This document shows, piece after piece, positions 25,838 to 36,127 of a stretch of DNA of 40,059 nucleotides; position 1 is the first letter of the stretch; each line of letters opens with the position of its first letter. Below the pieces are notes generated by a model. That model was given only the letters and a program-made list of their open reading frames with translations. It was not told the DNA's origin and did not search any database. The position numbers and the translations under genes are program-made. The stretch is from Clostridia bacterium (GTDB lineage: Bacteria; Bacillota; Clostridia; UBA1212; UBA1255): assembly GCA_017935905.1 (NCBI GenBank), contig JAGBGO010000010.1, positions 77,715 through 117,773 of the forward strand. The letters run 5' to 3'.

Positions 25838-28249
25838 ATGATTCACGAGAAAACCTTGGATACATTAGGTTTTAATGAAATTCGCAACCGCTTGCAAACA
25901 CTGACTTCTTGCGAGCTTGCAACGGGTTTTGCAAAGGCGTTAGAACCGGAAACGGATTATACAAGTATCTGCGCACGTTTGAAAGAGACGGAAGACGGTG
26001 TCTGGTTTATTACCAGACGAGGAACACCGCCGCTATCCGGCGTATCCGACGTAACCGGGGCATTATTAAGAGCGGGGGCCGGCGGCATTCTTTCCTTAAG
26101 TGATTTACTGAAAATCGCAGGACTTCTGCGTGCAGTGCGCCGAACAAAACAGTACTGCATTTCCGTCGAAGAAACAGGGGAGGAACCCAACCGTGTTGCT
26201 CAGATGATTAATGAATTATGGGAACACAGAAAGTTAGAACAAGAGATTGTGCGAAGTATCCTTTCTGATACGGAAATTGCCGATGAAGCCAGTCCCACAC
26301 TTTTTGATATCCGAAGAAAAATCACACAGGCGCAGAACCAAATCAAAGATAAATTAAACGATATGATTCGTTCTTCCCAGTATGCAAAAGCGCTTCAAGA
26401 CGCAGTTGTGACACTGCGGGGAGACCGGTATTGTGTTCCTGTGCGCGTGGACAATCGCAGTGAAATTTCCGGAATCGTACACGACACGTCTTCCTCCGGA
26501 CAAACGTTATTTGTAGAGCCTACGTTTGTGGTAGAAGCCAACAACCGGATTCGAGAGCTTCGTGTCGCGGAACAAGAAGAAATTGAACGCATTTTACAGA
26601 ATCTTTCTCTTCAAGTTGCGGAGAACGGCGAACTGCTCCGAAAAGATTTAGAACTGATTTCTTATATTGATTTTTTATTTGCCAAGGCAAGGCTGGCGCT
26701 GGATATGAAAGGCGTCCGTCCTACGGTGCGCGCAGACGGTAAAATTGAAATTATTCAAGGACGGAATCCTTTGATTGATAAACACAAGGTGGTGCCTATT
26801 TCTTTGCGCGTAGGTTATCCGGATGAAAACAATCAACCGATTTCCGCTTTGATCGTAACCGGCCCGAATACAGGCGGTAAAACGGTAACGCTGAAGACGG
26901 TTGGTTTGTTCACCATTATGATGCAATGCGGGCTTTTGGTGCCTTGTGAGGAGAAAAGTGTTTTGTCCGTATATACCGGTATTTTTGCAGATATTGGTGA
27001 CGAACAAAGTATTGCACAGAACTTAAGTACTTTTTCTGCACACATGAAGAATATTACAAACATTTTACAGGCGTGCGATCACCAATCTTTGGTACTTCTG
27101 GACGAATTGGGCGCAGGAACCGATCCTACGGAAGGTGCAGCCCTTGCAATGTCCATTTTAGAGTGTTTCTACCAAATGGGTACAACAGTATTAGCCACCA
27201 CACATTACAGCGAATTAAAGGTGTTTGCGTCCACCACGCCGGGTTTTATCAATGCCTCTTGTGAATTTAACGTTGAAACATTGCAACCGACGTACAAATT
27301 GCTCATCGGGATTCCCGGGAAAAGTAACGCTTTCTCGATTTCGGAGAAATTAGGTTTAGATCCGGTGATTATTTCCCGAGCAAAAGAATTCCTGACCAAC
27401 GAAGATCTGCGTTTTGAAGATATGATCACCGGTATTGAGAAAAGCCGCGCAGAAATAGACGAGAAAAGGGAAGAAGCACTTCGTTTGTATGCGGAAGCTA
27501 AACGAAAGTATGATGAAATCGAAGCAGAAAGAGATCGCTTGGATGCGGAACGCAGCGATATTCTAAATAAAACCAAGGAGAAAGCCCGGGAAATTACGGC
27601 AAAGGCACGAATTTCTGCAGACAGAATGCTGACGGATATCCGAAAAGCGTCTATGGAAGTGGGGAGAAGCAGTGTCAAAAGCGCAGAAGATGCCAAATCG
27701 GCTTTTGAAAAAGAAACTGCTGAATATTTAGGTGAATTATCCACAGGCATTGGCCGGGAAGCGCCGAATCATACGCCACCTGATGACTTATCCATTGGCG
27801 ATCAAGTTCGTGTGCGATCGTTGGGCGTTACGGCAGAAGTTTTATCCAAACCGGACGGAAGCGGAAAAGTCCATTTAAGTGCCGGTATGATGAAAGTCTA
27901 TTTACCGTTGTCGGATTTACAATTGATCAAGGGAAAAAAGGAAAATACCCTACACAGACGAAAGGGCAGTAACGCCGGTGCCGGTTCTTTAATGAAAGCC
28001 GCTACAATCCAACACGAACTGGATTTACGGGGCATGACGGTTGAAGAAGCGATTTCTTTGATCGATATGCAGATCCATAACGGTATACTCGCGAAACAGG
28101 GAAGTTTCACCATTATCCACGGTAAAGGAACGGGAGCGCTTCGCAAAGGGATTCACGATTATCTGAAACGTTGCGATCACGTATCGGAGTACCGTTTAGG
28201 CACCTTTGGAGAAGGGGATACGGGCGTTACGATTGTAACACTTTCCTGA
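25838..28249 (+). CDS. mutS2: MutS2 ATPase/endonuclease
   Basis: MutS2 is a MutS homologue without the mismatch-recognition domain; it acts on branched DNA and on collided ribosomes. The 803-residue protein has the core and clamp region, Walker A GPNTGGKTVTLK near residue 345, Walker B LVLLDELGAGTDPTEGAAL, a long charged coiled coil (about 520-620), a KOW-like segment (GDQVRVRSLGVTAEVL), and a C-terminal Smr nuclease domain with ELDLRGMTVEEA and IIHGKGTGALRKGIHDYL. The ATG at 25838 has GAAAGG at 25825-25830. It follows the J-domain gene by 15 bases and ends just before the aspS promoter. Confidence 0.96.
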   Translation: MIHEKTLDTLGFNEIRNRLQTLTSCELATGFAKALEPETDYTSICARLKETEDGVWFITRRGTPPLSGVSDVTGALLRAGAGGILSLSDLLKIAGLLRAVRRTKQYCISVEETGEEPNRVAQMINELWEHRKLEQEIVRSILSDTEIADEASPTLFDIRRKITQAQNQIKDKLNDMIRSSQYAKALQDAVVTLRGDRYCVPVRVDNRSEISGIVHDTSSSGQTLFVEPTFVVEANNRIRELRVAEQEEIERILQNLSLQVAENGELLRKDLELISYIDFLFAKARLALDMKGVRPTVRADGKIEIIQGRNPLIDKHKVVPISLRVGYPDENNQPISALIVTGPNTGGKTVTLKTVGLFTIMMQCGLLVPCEEKSVLSVYTGIFADIGDEQSIAQNLSTFSAHMKNITNILQACDHQSLVLLDELGAGTDPTEGAALAMSILECFYQMGTTVLATTHYSELKVFASTTPGFINASCEFNVETLQPTYKLLIGIPGKSNAFSISEKLGLDPVIISRAKEFLTNEDLRFEDMITGIEKSRAEIDEKREEALRLYAEAKRKYDEIEAERDRLDAERSDILNKTKEKAREITAKARISADRMLTDIRKASMEVGRSSVKSAEDAKSAFEKETAEYLGELSTGIGREAPNHTPPDDLSIGDQVRVRSLGVTAEVLSKPDGSGKVHLSAGMMKVYLPLSDLQLIKGKKENTLHRRKGSNAGAGSLMKAATIQHELDLRGMTVEEAISLIDMQIHNGILAKQGSFTIIHGKGTGALRKGIHDYLKRCDHVSEYRLGTFGEGDTGVTIVTLS

Positions 28250-28260
28250 AGGATTTCACA

Positions 28261-28289
28261 TTGACTTTTATATGTTTTTATACTACAAT
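28261..28289 (+). promoter_or_regulatory. Sigma-A promoter upstream of aspS
   Basis: TTGACT (28261-28266) and TACAAT (28284-28289), 17 bases apart, lie right after the mutS2 stop. It likely drives aspS-spoIIP-lepA-hemW. I see no T-box leader, which the short 36-base distance to the start would not allow. Confidence 0.7.
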
Positions 28290-28325
28290 AAATCGATAGT
28301 TTTTTATGGGTAAGGAGACGACGTT

Positions 28326-30125
28326 ATGGCAGAATTTATGACCGGTCTGAAACGGACGGGATACGTACATACATTAACCAAGGAAATGGTTGGAAAGCAA
28401 GTAACCATTACCGGTTGGGCACAGAAGACCCGGAATTTGGGGAGTTTGATTTTTATTGATTTGCGGGATCGCACCGGCATTGCACAGCTTGTATTTGATG
28501 CGGACACGGATCCGGCTTTATTCGAGAAAGCAGCAACCGTTCGCGCTGAATTTGTATTGGCTGCAACCGGCGTTGTAAGAGCGCGTGCGCCGGAAGCTGT
28601 AAATGCCCGTATGATTACCGGTGAGATCGAAGTAGCCGTCACGGAGCTGCGTATCTTAAACGACAGCCAGACGCCGCCGTTCCATATCGACGACAAAGTG
28701 AACGTTTCGGATGCCGTTCGTTTGAAGCACCGTTATTTGGATTTACGTCGTCCCTGTATGCGGGATATGCTCTTGATGCGTCACCGCATTGCCAAGATTG
28801 CAAGAGATTATTTTGACAGAAACGGTTTCATTGAAATTGAAACGCCGATTTTGACCAAAAGTACACCGGAAGGTGCCAGAGACTATTTGGTGCCCAGCCG
28901 TGTACATCCCGGTAAATTCTACGCACTTCCTCAGTCGCCGCAGATTTTTAAGCAATTGCTGATGGTTTCCGGTTTTGACCGTTATATGCAAATTTGCAAG
29001 TGTTTCAGAGACGAAGATTTACGTGCGGACCGTCAGCCTGAGTTTACGCAAATCGACCTTGAAATGTCCTTTGTAGACGAAGACGACGTTATGACGATGA
29101 ACGAAGGCTTCTTAAAGGAAGTATTTAAAGAGGTTCTGGATATCGACGTACCGACGCCTTTTACCAGAATGCCGTATGCAGAAGCTATGGCGCGCTTTGG
29201 TTCGGACAAGCCGGACGTACGTTTTGGGCTGGAGCTTTGTGATATTTCTGAATTTGCAAAGAATTGTTCTTTTGGTGTCTTTGCAAACAGTGTAAAGGAT
29301 GGGGGGGCCGTTCGTTTAATTTGCGCACCCGCCGGTCATTTTACCCGGAAAGAAATCGACGGTTTAACGGAATTTATTAAGACACACGGTGGCAGCGGCA
29401 TGGCTTGGATTGCACCGGGAGACGAATCCCACCGTTCTTCTTTAGGTAAAGTTCTTACACCGGAAGAGTTACAGCAGATTATCGATCTTGCCGGCGCCAA
29501 GACGGGAGATTTAATCTGTATCGTATGCGGAAAGAGCAGCACGGTGTATACGGCGTTAGGCGCCCTTCGTTGCCATATTGCAGAGAAGTTGAATCTGATT
29601 CCAAAGGATCAATTTGCATTCTTGTGGATTACGGATTTCCCACAGTTTGAATATTCTGAGGAAGAGAATCGATACGTTGCGGTTCACCATCCTTTCACCA
29701 TGCCCAAAGAAGAGGACATTGATAAGTTGGAAAGCGATTTGGGGAACGTGAAGGCGAAGGCCTACGACATCGTATTAAACGGTTACGAATTAGGCGGCGG
29801 CAGTATTCGTATTCACGACAGAGATTTACAGGCAAAGATGTTCAAAGCACTTGGCTTTTCCGACGAGGCTGCCCAAGAGCGTTTTGGCTTTTTATTAGAT
29901 GCATTTAAGTACGGCACACCGCCTCACGGTGGTATGGCATACGGTTTGGACCGTTTGGTGATGTTGATGGCCGGTTCCGATAACATCCGCGATACCATTG
30001 CATTCCCGAAGGTGCAGAACGCTTCTTGTTTAATGTCCAATGCGCCTGACTTTGTGGATGAAAAGCAGTTGGATGATTTGAAGATTGCCTGCGTACAAGA
30101 GACAATCGAGGACGGGGAAGCTTAA
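28326..30125 (+). CDS. aspS: Aspartyl-tRNA synthetase
   Basis: This class II synthetase charges tRNA-Asp with aspartate. The 599-residue bacterial form has the N-terminal OB-fold anticodon domain (VTITGWAQKTRNLGSLIFID), class II motif 2 (CFRDEDLRADRQPEFTQIDL), the bacterial GAD insertion, and motif 3 (GGMAYGLDRLVMLMAG). ATG 28326 has AAGGAG a few bases upstream. A histidyl-tRNA synthetase gene, a common partner, is not adjacent. Whether it also charges tRNA-Asn (non-discriminating form) cannot be decided without a gatCAB survey. Confidence 0.96.
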   Translation: MAEFMTGLKRTGYVHTLTKEMVGKQVTITGWAQKTRNLGSLIFIDLRDRTGIAQLVFDADTDPALFEKAATVRAEFVLAATGVVRARAPEAVNARMITGEIEVAVTELRILNDSQTPPFHIDDKVNVSDAVRLKHRYLDLRRPCMRDMLLMRHRIAKIARDYFDRNGFIEIETPILTKSTPEGARDYLVPSRVHPGKFYALPQSPQIFKQLLMVSGFDRYMQICKCFRDEDLRADRQPEFTQIDLEMSFVDEDDVMTMNEGFLKEVFKEVLDIDVPTPFTRMPYAEAMARFGSDKPDVRFGLELCDISEFAKNCSFGVFANSVKDGGAVRLICAPAGHFTRKEIDGLTEFIKTHGGSGMAWIAPGDESHRSSLGKVLTPEELQQIIDLAGAKTGDLICIVCGKSSTVYTALGALRCHIAEKLNLIPKDQFAFLWITDFPQFEYSEEENRYVAVHHPFTMPKEEDIDKLESDLGNVKAKAYDIVLNGYELGGGSIRIHDRDLQAKMFKALGFSDEAAQERFGFLLDAFKYGTPPHGGMAYGLDRLVMLMAGSDNIRDTIAFPKVQNASCLMSNAPDFVDEKQLDDLKIACVQETIEDGEA

Positions 30126-30138
30126 TCGGAGAGATACT

Positions 30139-31293
30139 ATGAAGAATGACCGCAAAATCGTTTTTTTTCTGCTTGGATTTGAATTGGTTTTATTATCAGT
30201 TCTGATGCTTGTTGCGGTTCTGCGCGTAGGGAAAGACGTGACGTTGCCCGATGCACCGGTTCTATCCTCCGGATCTATTTTTGAAGATTCCATTTATTTG
30301 AATTACTATACTTCGCAGTACGAAGACGACGGATCCGGTGTTGGAGAATCGGTAGGGGACTACAATTATTTCACCTTCTCTTTCTCTAAAGACGGTGTTC
30401 AATCCCAGTTGCATTCAGAAGGCATTGGGCTCAGCAGTGGAATTACGTCATCCACCCTTACGGATAATCAATTGACAATCAAGGCCTCAAAGAACGCAAG
30501 CGAACCTACTATTTTGAACTACGGAAACCTCTATATACAAAACCCGTACGTACGTTCGCCGTTATCTTTGAAGGATATTTTATCAGAACCCTTGAAATTA
30601 AAGCGATTGTCCGGTATTTCTGACAATTCCGTGATTATATACCATACCCATACGATGGAAGCCTATTGTACGACGGAAGCAGATCGCTATCGTGTGCAAA
30701 AAGCGTACAACGAAACAAAAGACAATACGAGAAACGTTGTAGCGGCAGGAGAATGGATTCGACAATCTCTTTCTACCCGCCATATCACCACCCTGCACGA
30801 CCTGACCATTCACTACGAAGATCGCGTCAATGGCGTTTGGCAAGACTGTTATTATTTCGGTGTGCAAACGTTACAAGGGTTACTGCAAGCGAATACAAAA
30901 GCGCAACTGGTGATGGATATCCACAGAGACGGTGTTACCAATCCTTCCCGGGATACCATTCGTTACAAAACAACTGTACAAGATGAATTGGGGAACGAAT
31001 ATGCACCCATTATGTTCGTCGTTGGCTTGAATTACAATGCCAGCTATGAACAAGATGATAAATACAACCCCCATTGGAAAGAAAACTTCAAATTAGCGCT
31101 TCTTTTAATGGAGAAATTAGAGGAGAAGGTTCCTGGGATTACCAGAGGTATTTCTTTGCGCAGAGAGGCTTACAACCAACATCTTGCGCAGAATACGCTT
31201 TTAGTGGAAATGGGTTTTGATGGAAATCTGGTTTCCGAAGTTGAAGCGTCGTCTAAACTGTTAGGCGAAGTCATTGCAGAAGTTTATTCTTAA
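30139..31293 (+). CDS. spoIIP: Stage II sporulation protein P (SpoIIP), peptidoglycan amidase/endopeptidase
   Basis: SpoIIP works with SpoIID and SpoIIM to thin septal peptidoglycan and drive forespore engulfment. The product is 384 residues with one N-terminal membrane segment (residues about 7-29, [20 protein letters not shown]) and an exterior catalytic domain. The family motifs are present: [32 protein letters not shown] and the glutamate in [15 protein letters not shown] 30139 is chosen because GGAGAG precedes it; the upstream open frame from 30085 overlaps aspS. Usually gpr sits before spoIIP; here aspS does. It is the main evidence that the organism descends from, or is, a spore-former. 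Confidence 0.93.
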   Translation: MKNDRKIVFFLLGFELVLLSVLMLVAVLRVGKDVTLPDAPVLSSGSIFEDSIYLNYYTSQYEDDGSGVGESVGDYNYFTFSFSKDGVQSQLHSEGIGLSSGITSSTLTDNQLTIKASKNASEPTILNYGNLYIQNPYVRSPLSLKDILSEPLKLKRLSGISDNSVIIYHTHTMEAYCTTEADRYRVQKAYNETKDNTRNVVAAGEWIRQSLSTRHITTLHDLTIHYEDRVNGVWQDCYYFGVQTLQGLLQANTKAQLVMDIHRDGVTNPSRDTIRYKTTVQDELGNEYAPIMFVVGLNYNASYEQDDKYNPHWKENFKLALLLMEKLEEKVPGITRGISLRREAYNQHLAQNTLLVEMGFDGNLVSEVEASSKLLGEVIAEVYS

Positions 31294-31307
31294 AGGAGTA
31301 TCATTTC

Positions 31308-33119
31308 ATGAACAAACAGGAGAATATCCGTAATTTTTGTATCATTGCTCATATTGACCACGGTAAATCCACCTTAGCAGACCGCATTTTAGAGAAAACA
31401 GGCGTACTAACCCAACGAGAGATGGAAGATCAAGTATTGGATAATATGGACTTAGAGCGGGAAAGAGGGATTACCATCAAAGCCCAGGCCGTTCGTTTAA
31501 ATTACCAGGGACAGGACGGCAATGAATACGTATATAATTTGATTGACACGCCGGGGCACGTGGACTTCAATTACGAAGTATCCAGAACGTTGGCTGCCTG
31601 CGAAGGCGCGATTTTGGTCGTAGACGCTTCTCAAGGCATCGAAGCACAAACTTTAGCCAACGTTTATCAAGCCATCGATCATAATTTGGATATTATTCCT
31701 GTCATCAATAAGATTGATCTGCCTGCCGCACAGCCGGAAGTCGTTCGGAAAGAAATTGAGGACGTGATTGGACTTCCTGCAGATGAAGCACCGTTAATTT
31801 CCGCCAAAGCAGGTATCGGCATCGAAGACGTGTTAGAAGCTATTTATAAGAACATTCCAGGTCCTAAAGGCGACCCTCAAGCACCGCTCAAGGCCCTCGT
31901 TTTCGACTCCTATTACGATGCATACAGAGGCGTTATCGTTTACGTTCGAATTAAAGACGGCAGCGTAAAGAAAGGGGATACCATTCGGTTTATGTCTACC
32001 GGAAATGCGTACGTTGTAACAGACGTGGGTTGGTTTAAACCCGGTGCCCTTCAAAGTAGCGACTGTTTGGAATGCGGTGAAGTCGGTTATATTGCGGCGG
32101 CCATTAAAGACATCACGGATGCAACCGTTGGTGATACTATTACGCTTTCCGATCGCCCTGCAAAGGATCCACTCCCCGGATATAAGAAAGTACAGCCTAT
32201 GGTATTCTGCGGTGTATATCCCGTAGACGGCGCCGACTACGAGGCACTCCGGGAAGCCTTGTTCAAACTGAAATTAAACGATGCATCTTTAACCTTTGAG
32301 CCGGAAACATCCCAAGCATTAGGTTTTGGTTGCCGATGCGGTTTCCTGGGCCTGCTCCATTTGGAAATCATTCAGGAACGCTTGTCCCGTGAGTTTAATT
32401 TAGATTTAATCACCACAACGCCCAGCGTTATTTATCACGTATATGCGCCGGACGGCAGTATGTCCACATTAGACAACCCCTCCAATATGCCGGATCCTAC
32501 CAAGATTGAACATATCGAGGAACCCATTGTGAAGGCAATGATTATGACGCCTAAGGAGTACGTAGGCAATATTATGGAACTCACAAACGACCGGCGAGGC
32601 GTGTTCATCAACATGGATTATATTGAAGAAAACCGGGTTATGATGACTTTCGAAATGCCATTAAACGAAGTAATCTACGATTTCTTTGATTCCCTTAAAT
32701 CCAGAACGAGAGGATATGCGTCTTTGGATTACGAGATGCTGGGATATCGTGCCTCCAAACTGGTTAAATTGGATATTTATTTGAACGGTTCCGTGGTCGA
32801 TGCACTTTCTTTCATTGTACATGAAGAAAAAGCCTACTCCAGAGGTCGCCGTATTGCAGAGAAATTAAAGGAAGTTATTCCGAGGCATCAATTTGAAGTG
32901 CCCATTCAGGCATGTATCGGCGGTAAGATTATCGCCAGAGAAACTGTGAAAGCCTACCGGAAAGACGTACTTGCCAAGTGTTACGGTGGTGACATTACCA
33001 GAAAGAAGAAACTGCTGGAGAAACAGAAAGAAGGTAAGAAGCGGATGCGTCAATTCGGCAACGTAGAGGTGCCGCAAGAAGCATTCTTGACGGTTCTGAA
33101 ATTAGACAGCAACAATTAA
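31308..33119 (+). CDS. lepA: Elongation factor 4 (LepA)
   Basis: LepA is a ribosomal GTPase similar to EF-G that influences translation under stress and initiation or 30S assembly. The 603-residue protein has G1 [15 protein letters not shown]3 [16 protein letters not shown]4 NKID, and the LepA-specific C-terminal domain ([41 protein letters not shown]). ATG 31308 has AAGGAG at 31293-31298, nine bases upstream. It sits between spoIIP and hemW, its standard Firmicutes place. Confidence 0.97.
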   Translation: MNKQENIRNFCIIAHIDHGKSTLADRILEKTGVLTQREMEDQVLDNMDLERERGITIKAQAVRLNYQGQDGNEYVYNLIDTPGHVDFNYEVSRTLAACEGAILVVDASQGIEAQTLANVYQAIDHNLDIIPVINKIDLPAAQPEVVRKEIEDVIGLPADEAPLISAKAGIGIEDVLEAIYKNIPGPKGDPQAPLKALVFDSYYDAYRGVIVYVRIKDGSVKKGDTIRFMSTGNAYVVTDVGWFKPGALQSSDCLECGEVGYIAAAIKDITDATVGDTITLSDRPAKDPLPGYKKVQPMVFCGVYPVDGADYEALREALFKLKLNDASLTFEPETSQALGFGCRCGFLGLLHLEIIQERLSREFNLDLITTTPSVIYHVYAPDGSMSTLDNPSNMPDPTKIEHIEEPIVKAMIMTPKEYVGNIMELTNDRRGVFINMDYIEENRVMMTFEMPLNEVIYDFFDSLKSRTRGYASLDYEMLGYRASKLVKLDIYLNGSVVDALSFIVHEEKAYSRGRRIAEKLKEVIPRHQFEVPIQACIGGKIIARETVKAYRKDVLAKCYGGDITRKKKLLEKQKEGKKRMRQFGNVEVPQEAFLTVLKLDSNN

Positions 33120-33121
33120 CG

Positions 33122-34273
33122 ATGGAGAAAGCCGGTTTATATATTCATATTCCGTTTTGTGTGCAAAAGTGCCTGTATTGTGATTTCTTGTCATTTTCCG
33201 GGCGCTTTCAGTATGCAAAACAATATGCGGATCAGGTTTGCAGGGAAATCGAATTCAAGAAAGATTGGGGTAAAAAGTTAGAATTTGATTCTGTTTTTAT
33301 CGGTGGCGGTACACCTTCTTCTATTGAACCTGAATGGATTGCACAAATCTTAAATAAAGCAAGGACCGTATTTTCTTTTGCTCCGGATTCCGAAATTACC
33401 ATCGAAGTAAATCCCGGAACACTTTCACAGGCGAAATTGAAAGCCTATTCTGAAATGGGCATCAATCGTGTGAGCATGGGGATGCAATCCACCTCCGATC
33501 GATTACTTCATTCCATAGGACGTGTCCACTCAAAGGAAGAGGGCATCCACTGTGCGTTGACACTTGCACAGTATTTTACCAACAGAAATATAGATTTGAT
33601 TTCCGGTATCCCCGGGATTGACGGAGAACAACCCCAAACCATGGCAGAATTGCAGGAAGACTTGGCGTTTATTACCGCCATGCAGGTCCCTCACGTAAGT
33701 ATTTACAGTATGATTACAGAGCCGGGAACTCCCTTGTATCAACTGACGCAAGAGAACAAAGTCATTGCGTGTGATGATGAACTGGAACGGCAGATGTATC
33801 ACCATATTCGAGAATATTTAATTCTGAATGGGTACGATCATTATGAAGTATCCAATTTTGCACGTCCCGGATACGTATGTAAACACAATATGAAATACTG
33901 GCAGGGGAGTCCCTATTTGGGCATCGGATTGGGAAGTGCTTCTTTCTTGCCCTGGGACCACAATTCGGACACCTACGTTCGATCTACCAACGAAACCGAT
34001 CTGATGAAGTATTTGGATCAAGTTGAGTTTGCACCCAAAGAGGAAATTTTAATTCCATTGGATGAGCGGCGCTGTGAATATATGATGTTAGGATTCAGGC
34101 GCATAAAAGGACCGGATCCGGAACTTTATCAATCGCTTTTTCAACAAGATTTATATAAAGATTTTGATTCTCACTTGTCCTATTTACACACTATGGAGTA
34201 CATTCGTTCCGATTTGTCTCTCACGAAAAAAGGAATGGATTATGCCAATCATATTTTTGAAATGTTTGTTTAA
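33122..34273 (+). CDS. hemW: HemW-like radical SAM protein (heme chaperone family)
   Basis: HemW-family proteins bind a 4Fe-4S cluster and SAM and act as heme chaperones; older records call them coproporphyrinogen III oxidase. The 383-residue product has the radical SAM cluster Cys13-x3-Cys17-x2-Cys20 in IPFCVQKCLYCDF, followed by FIGGGTPSSIEPEW and EVNPGTLSQAKL. The C-terminal HemN domain is present (LGFRRIKGPDPELYQSL). ATG 33122 is two bases after the lepA stop, with no strong ribosome site, so translation is presumably coupled. Normally hrcA-grpE-dnaK would follow; here a new transcription unit begins. Confidence 0.93.
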   Translation: MEKAGLYIHIPFCVQKCLYCDFLSFSGRFQYAKQYADQVCREIEFKKDWGKKLEFDSVFIGGGTPSSIEPEWIAQILNKARTVFSFAPDSEITIEVNPGTLSQAKLKAYSEMGINRVSMGMQSTSDRLLHSIGRVHSKEEGIHCALTLAQYFTNRNIDLISGIPGIDGEQPQTMAELQEDLAFITAMQVPHVSIYSMITEPGTPLYQLTQENKVIACDDELERQMYHHIREYLILNGYDHYEVSNFARPGYVCKHNMKYWQGSPYLGIGLGSASFLPWDHNSDTYVRSTNETDLMKYLDQVEFAPKEEILIPLDERRCEYMMLGFRRIKGPDPELYQSLFQQDLYKDFDSHLSYLHTMEYIRSDLSLTKKGMDYANHIFEMFV

Positions 34274-34291
34274 ATTCCGGCATGATATATC

Positions 34292-34320
34292 TTGACATTT
34301 TTGCCAAAAATCTGTATGAT
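34292..34320 (+). promoter_or_regulatory. Consensus sigma-A promoter upstream of the biotin-dependent carboxyltransferase operon
   Basis: Perfect TTGACA (34292-34297) and TATGAT (34315-34320), spaced by 17 bases, lie in the 93-base gap after hemW. It is the only promoter seen before the four-gene block 34370-38790. Confidence 0.75.
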
Positions 34321-34369
34321 AGGTCTGATTTTTGTTTAAATGATTTTCTAAGATTTACGAGGTGAGATG

Positions 34370-35701
34370 ATGGAGATGAACAGATGGAAATCGATCTTCG
34401 ATACGGATACTTTTGTACAGACGTTAGCGTATGCGATGCCTGAAGACAGCAGTTGTCCGGGAGATGGCTTTATGACCGGATATGGCGCCGTTGCAGGGCG
34501 TTTGGTTTTTGCCGGTGTACAGGATATTGCTTGTTTAGGCGGTACAGTAGGACAAGTTGCTTCGTTGAAAATTGCACGAACCATTGAAATGGCTCATAAG
34601 CATGGAGCGCCTTTTATTTTATTTATGGAGTCTTCCGGAACGCGATTTGAGGAAGGCTTATCTGCACTTTCCGGCTACGGAGAAATGCTTCGTGCGTTAA
34701 ATGGTGCAAACGGAGAGATTCCTACAGTTTGTGTTATTGACGGCAATTGTTTTGGCGTTTGTGCCACACTTGCAGGTTTGTTCGACTTTGTTATTATGAC
34801 AGAAGAAAGCGGTTACGCTTCCGTACTTTCCAAAGAAGGACCGAATCCAAAGAATAATGCCGCTGCCTGCGCAGCAGAAGGATTCGCTTCCATGGTTTGC
34901 AAAAAGGCCGAAATTGCCGATACGATTCTTCGTCTTTTGGATTTTCTTCCGGACAGCATTCATTCCGGTACGGACGACTACGACGGTTCTCAGGATGACT
35001 TTAACCGTCCTTCTTTCGTTTGCGATACACTGCAAACAGAAACGTCCTATGACGTACGCAATATGCTTACGGATCTTGCGGATAATGGACGATGGATTGA
35101 GTTATGGAGCACTTACGGGCAGGAAATGGTTGCATCCTTTGCACGGTTCGGCGGTAAAGTCGTTGGGATTCTTGCCAATCAACCTTCCGTTAAGAACGGT
35201 GCGTTAAGTATGAATGCGTGCAAGAAAGCTGCAGCAATGATTGATTTTTGCGACCGTTTTACCATTCCGCTCTTAACCCTTACCAATAGTCCGGGTTATG
35301 CGGATGAAGACGCACACGCACAAGGGGATTTGATTCAGGCATCGTCTTTGTTGGCACAAGCATTTGCCAGCAGCAGTATTCCAAAATTAAATATTATTAC
35401 AGGTCGTGCTTACGCAGGTGCATTACTGCTGATGAACAGTAAACAGGTAGGTGCGGATTACGTCTATGCTTGGGACACCGCCGGTATTTGTATGACGACA
35501 CCGGAAATCGGTGCGTTATTAACCAAACGCGATGAAATTCAAGCGTCGGATTCTCCCATTGTAACCCGTGCTGAAGTAATTGAAAACTACAAGAACCATG
35601 CATGCAGTCCTATCCTTGCCGCACAGAACGGCTTTGTGGACGACATTATTCCCGCGGGGCAGACCAGAGCCCGCATTATTAACTTTTTTCAGATGATTTA
35701 A
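34370..35701 (+). CDS. Acyl-CoA carboxyltransferase (MmdA / transcarboxylase 12S-like), short form
   Basis: Proteins of this crotonase-fold family move a carboxyl group between biotin and an acyl-CoA. Both halves of the fold are visible: GGTVGQVASLKIARTIEMA and FMESSGTRFEEG in the N half, ILANQPSVKNGALS and LLTLTNSPGYADEDAHAQG with GRAYAGALLLMNSK in the C half. At 443 residues it is shorter than the 510-520 of MmdA or the 12S subunit, and the roughly 60-residue helical N-terminal leader is missing. Three in-frame ATGs occur (34367, 34370, 34376); 34370 fits best with GAGGTGA at 34359-34365. It is followed by genes for a biotin carrier and a 5S-type subunit, so it probably acts with them. The acyl-CoA used cannot be read from the sequence. 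Confidence 0.87.
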   Translation: MEMNRWKSIFDTDTFVQTLAYAMPEDSSCPGDGFMTGYGAVAGRLVFAGVQDIACLGGTVGQVASLKIARTIEMAHKHGAPFILFMESSGTRFEEGLSALSGYGEMLRALNGANGEIPTVCVIDGNCFGVCATLAGLFDFVIMTEESGYASVLSKEGPNPKNNAAACAAEGFASMVCKKAEIADTILRLLDFLPDSIHSGTDDYDGSQDDFNRPSFVCDTLQTETSYDVRNMLTDLADNGRWIELWSTYGQEMVASFARFGGKVVGILANQPSVKNGALSMNACKKAAAMIDFCDRFTIPLLTLTNSPGYADEDAHAQGDLIQASSLLAQAFASSSIPKLNIITGRAYAGALLLMNSKQVGADYVYAWDTAGICMTTPEIGALLTKRDEIQASDSPIVTRAEVIENYKNHACSPILAAQNGFVDDIIPAGQTRARIINFFQMI

Positions 35702-35715
35702 CGGAGGACTGAACG

Positions 35716-36108
35716 ATGAAAACATATCGAGTAACTGTAAACGGAACCACGTACGAAGTAGAGGTAGAGCAGGTAGGAGGGGCTGTCAATACTGCGGCAG
35801 CAGCGCCCACAGTTTCTGCCGCGCCTGAAGTTAAACAAGCAGCAGAAGTTAAAGCGCCGGTTACACCTAAAGCAGCGCCTGCTGCAAGCGGCGGTCAGTC
35901 TGTGACAGCGCCAATGCCCGGAACGATTTTGAAAGTAAACGCAGCACAAGGAAAAGCCTTCAAGAAAGGGGATTCTTTGTTGGTGTTAGAAGCCATGAAG
36001 ATGGAGAATGACATCGTTGCACCTTGCGACTGTACCATTACGTCCGTTTGTGTATCCCAAGGCGCCTCCGTATCCACAGGAGACGTACTTGTAACCTATC
36101 AGGAATGA
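35716..36108 (+). CDS. Biotin carrier protein (biotinyl domain, 1.3S / MmdC-like)
   Basis: This 130-residue protein carries biotin on Lys95 in the canonical EAMKMEND motif, and swings the carboxyl group between the two transferase subunits. An N-terminal strand segment (MKTYRVTVNGTTYEVEVE) is followed by a flexible Ala/Pro/Val linker (about residues 22-60) and the lipoyl/biotinyl fold (VTAPMPGTILKVNAAQGKAF). ATG 35716 has GGAGG at 35703-35707, eight bases upstream. It lies between the acyl-CoA carboxyltransferase gene and the 5S-type gene. A biotin ligase is not in the window. Confidence 0.94.
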   Translation: MKTYRVTVNGTTYEVEVEQVGGAVNTAAAAPTVSAAPEVKQAAEVKAPVTPKAAPAASGGQSVTAPMPGTILKVNAAQGKAFKKGDSLLVLEAMKMENDIVAPCDCTITSVCVSQGASVSTGDVLVTYQE

Positions 36109-36127
36109 TGCCAAGGAGTGAAGGATT

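Noticed and set aside
27205..27750. 181-codon antisense ORF inside mutS2
   Set aside because: Ser/Leu-rich sequence mirrors the charged coiled coil of MutS2 on the other strand; no ribosome site.
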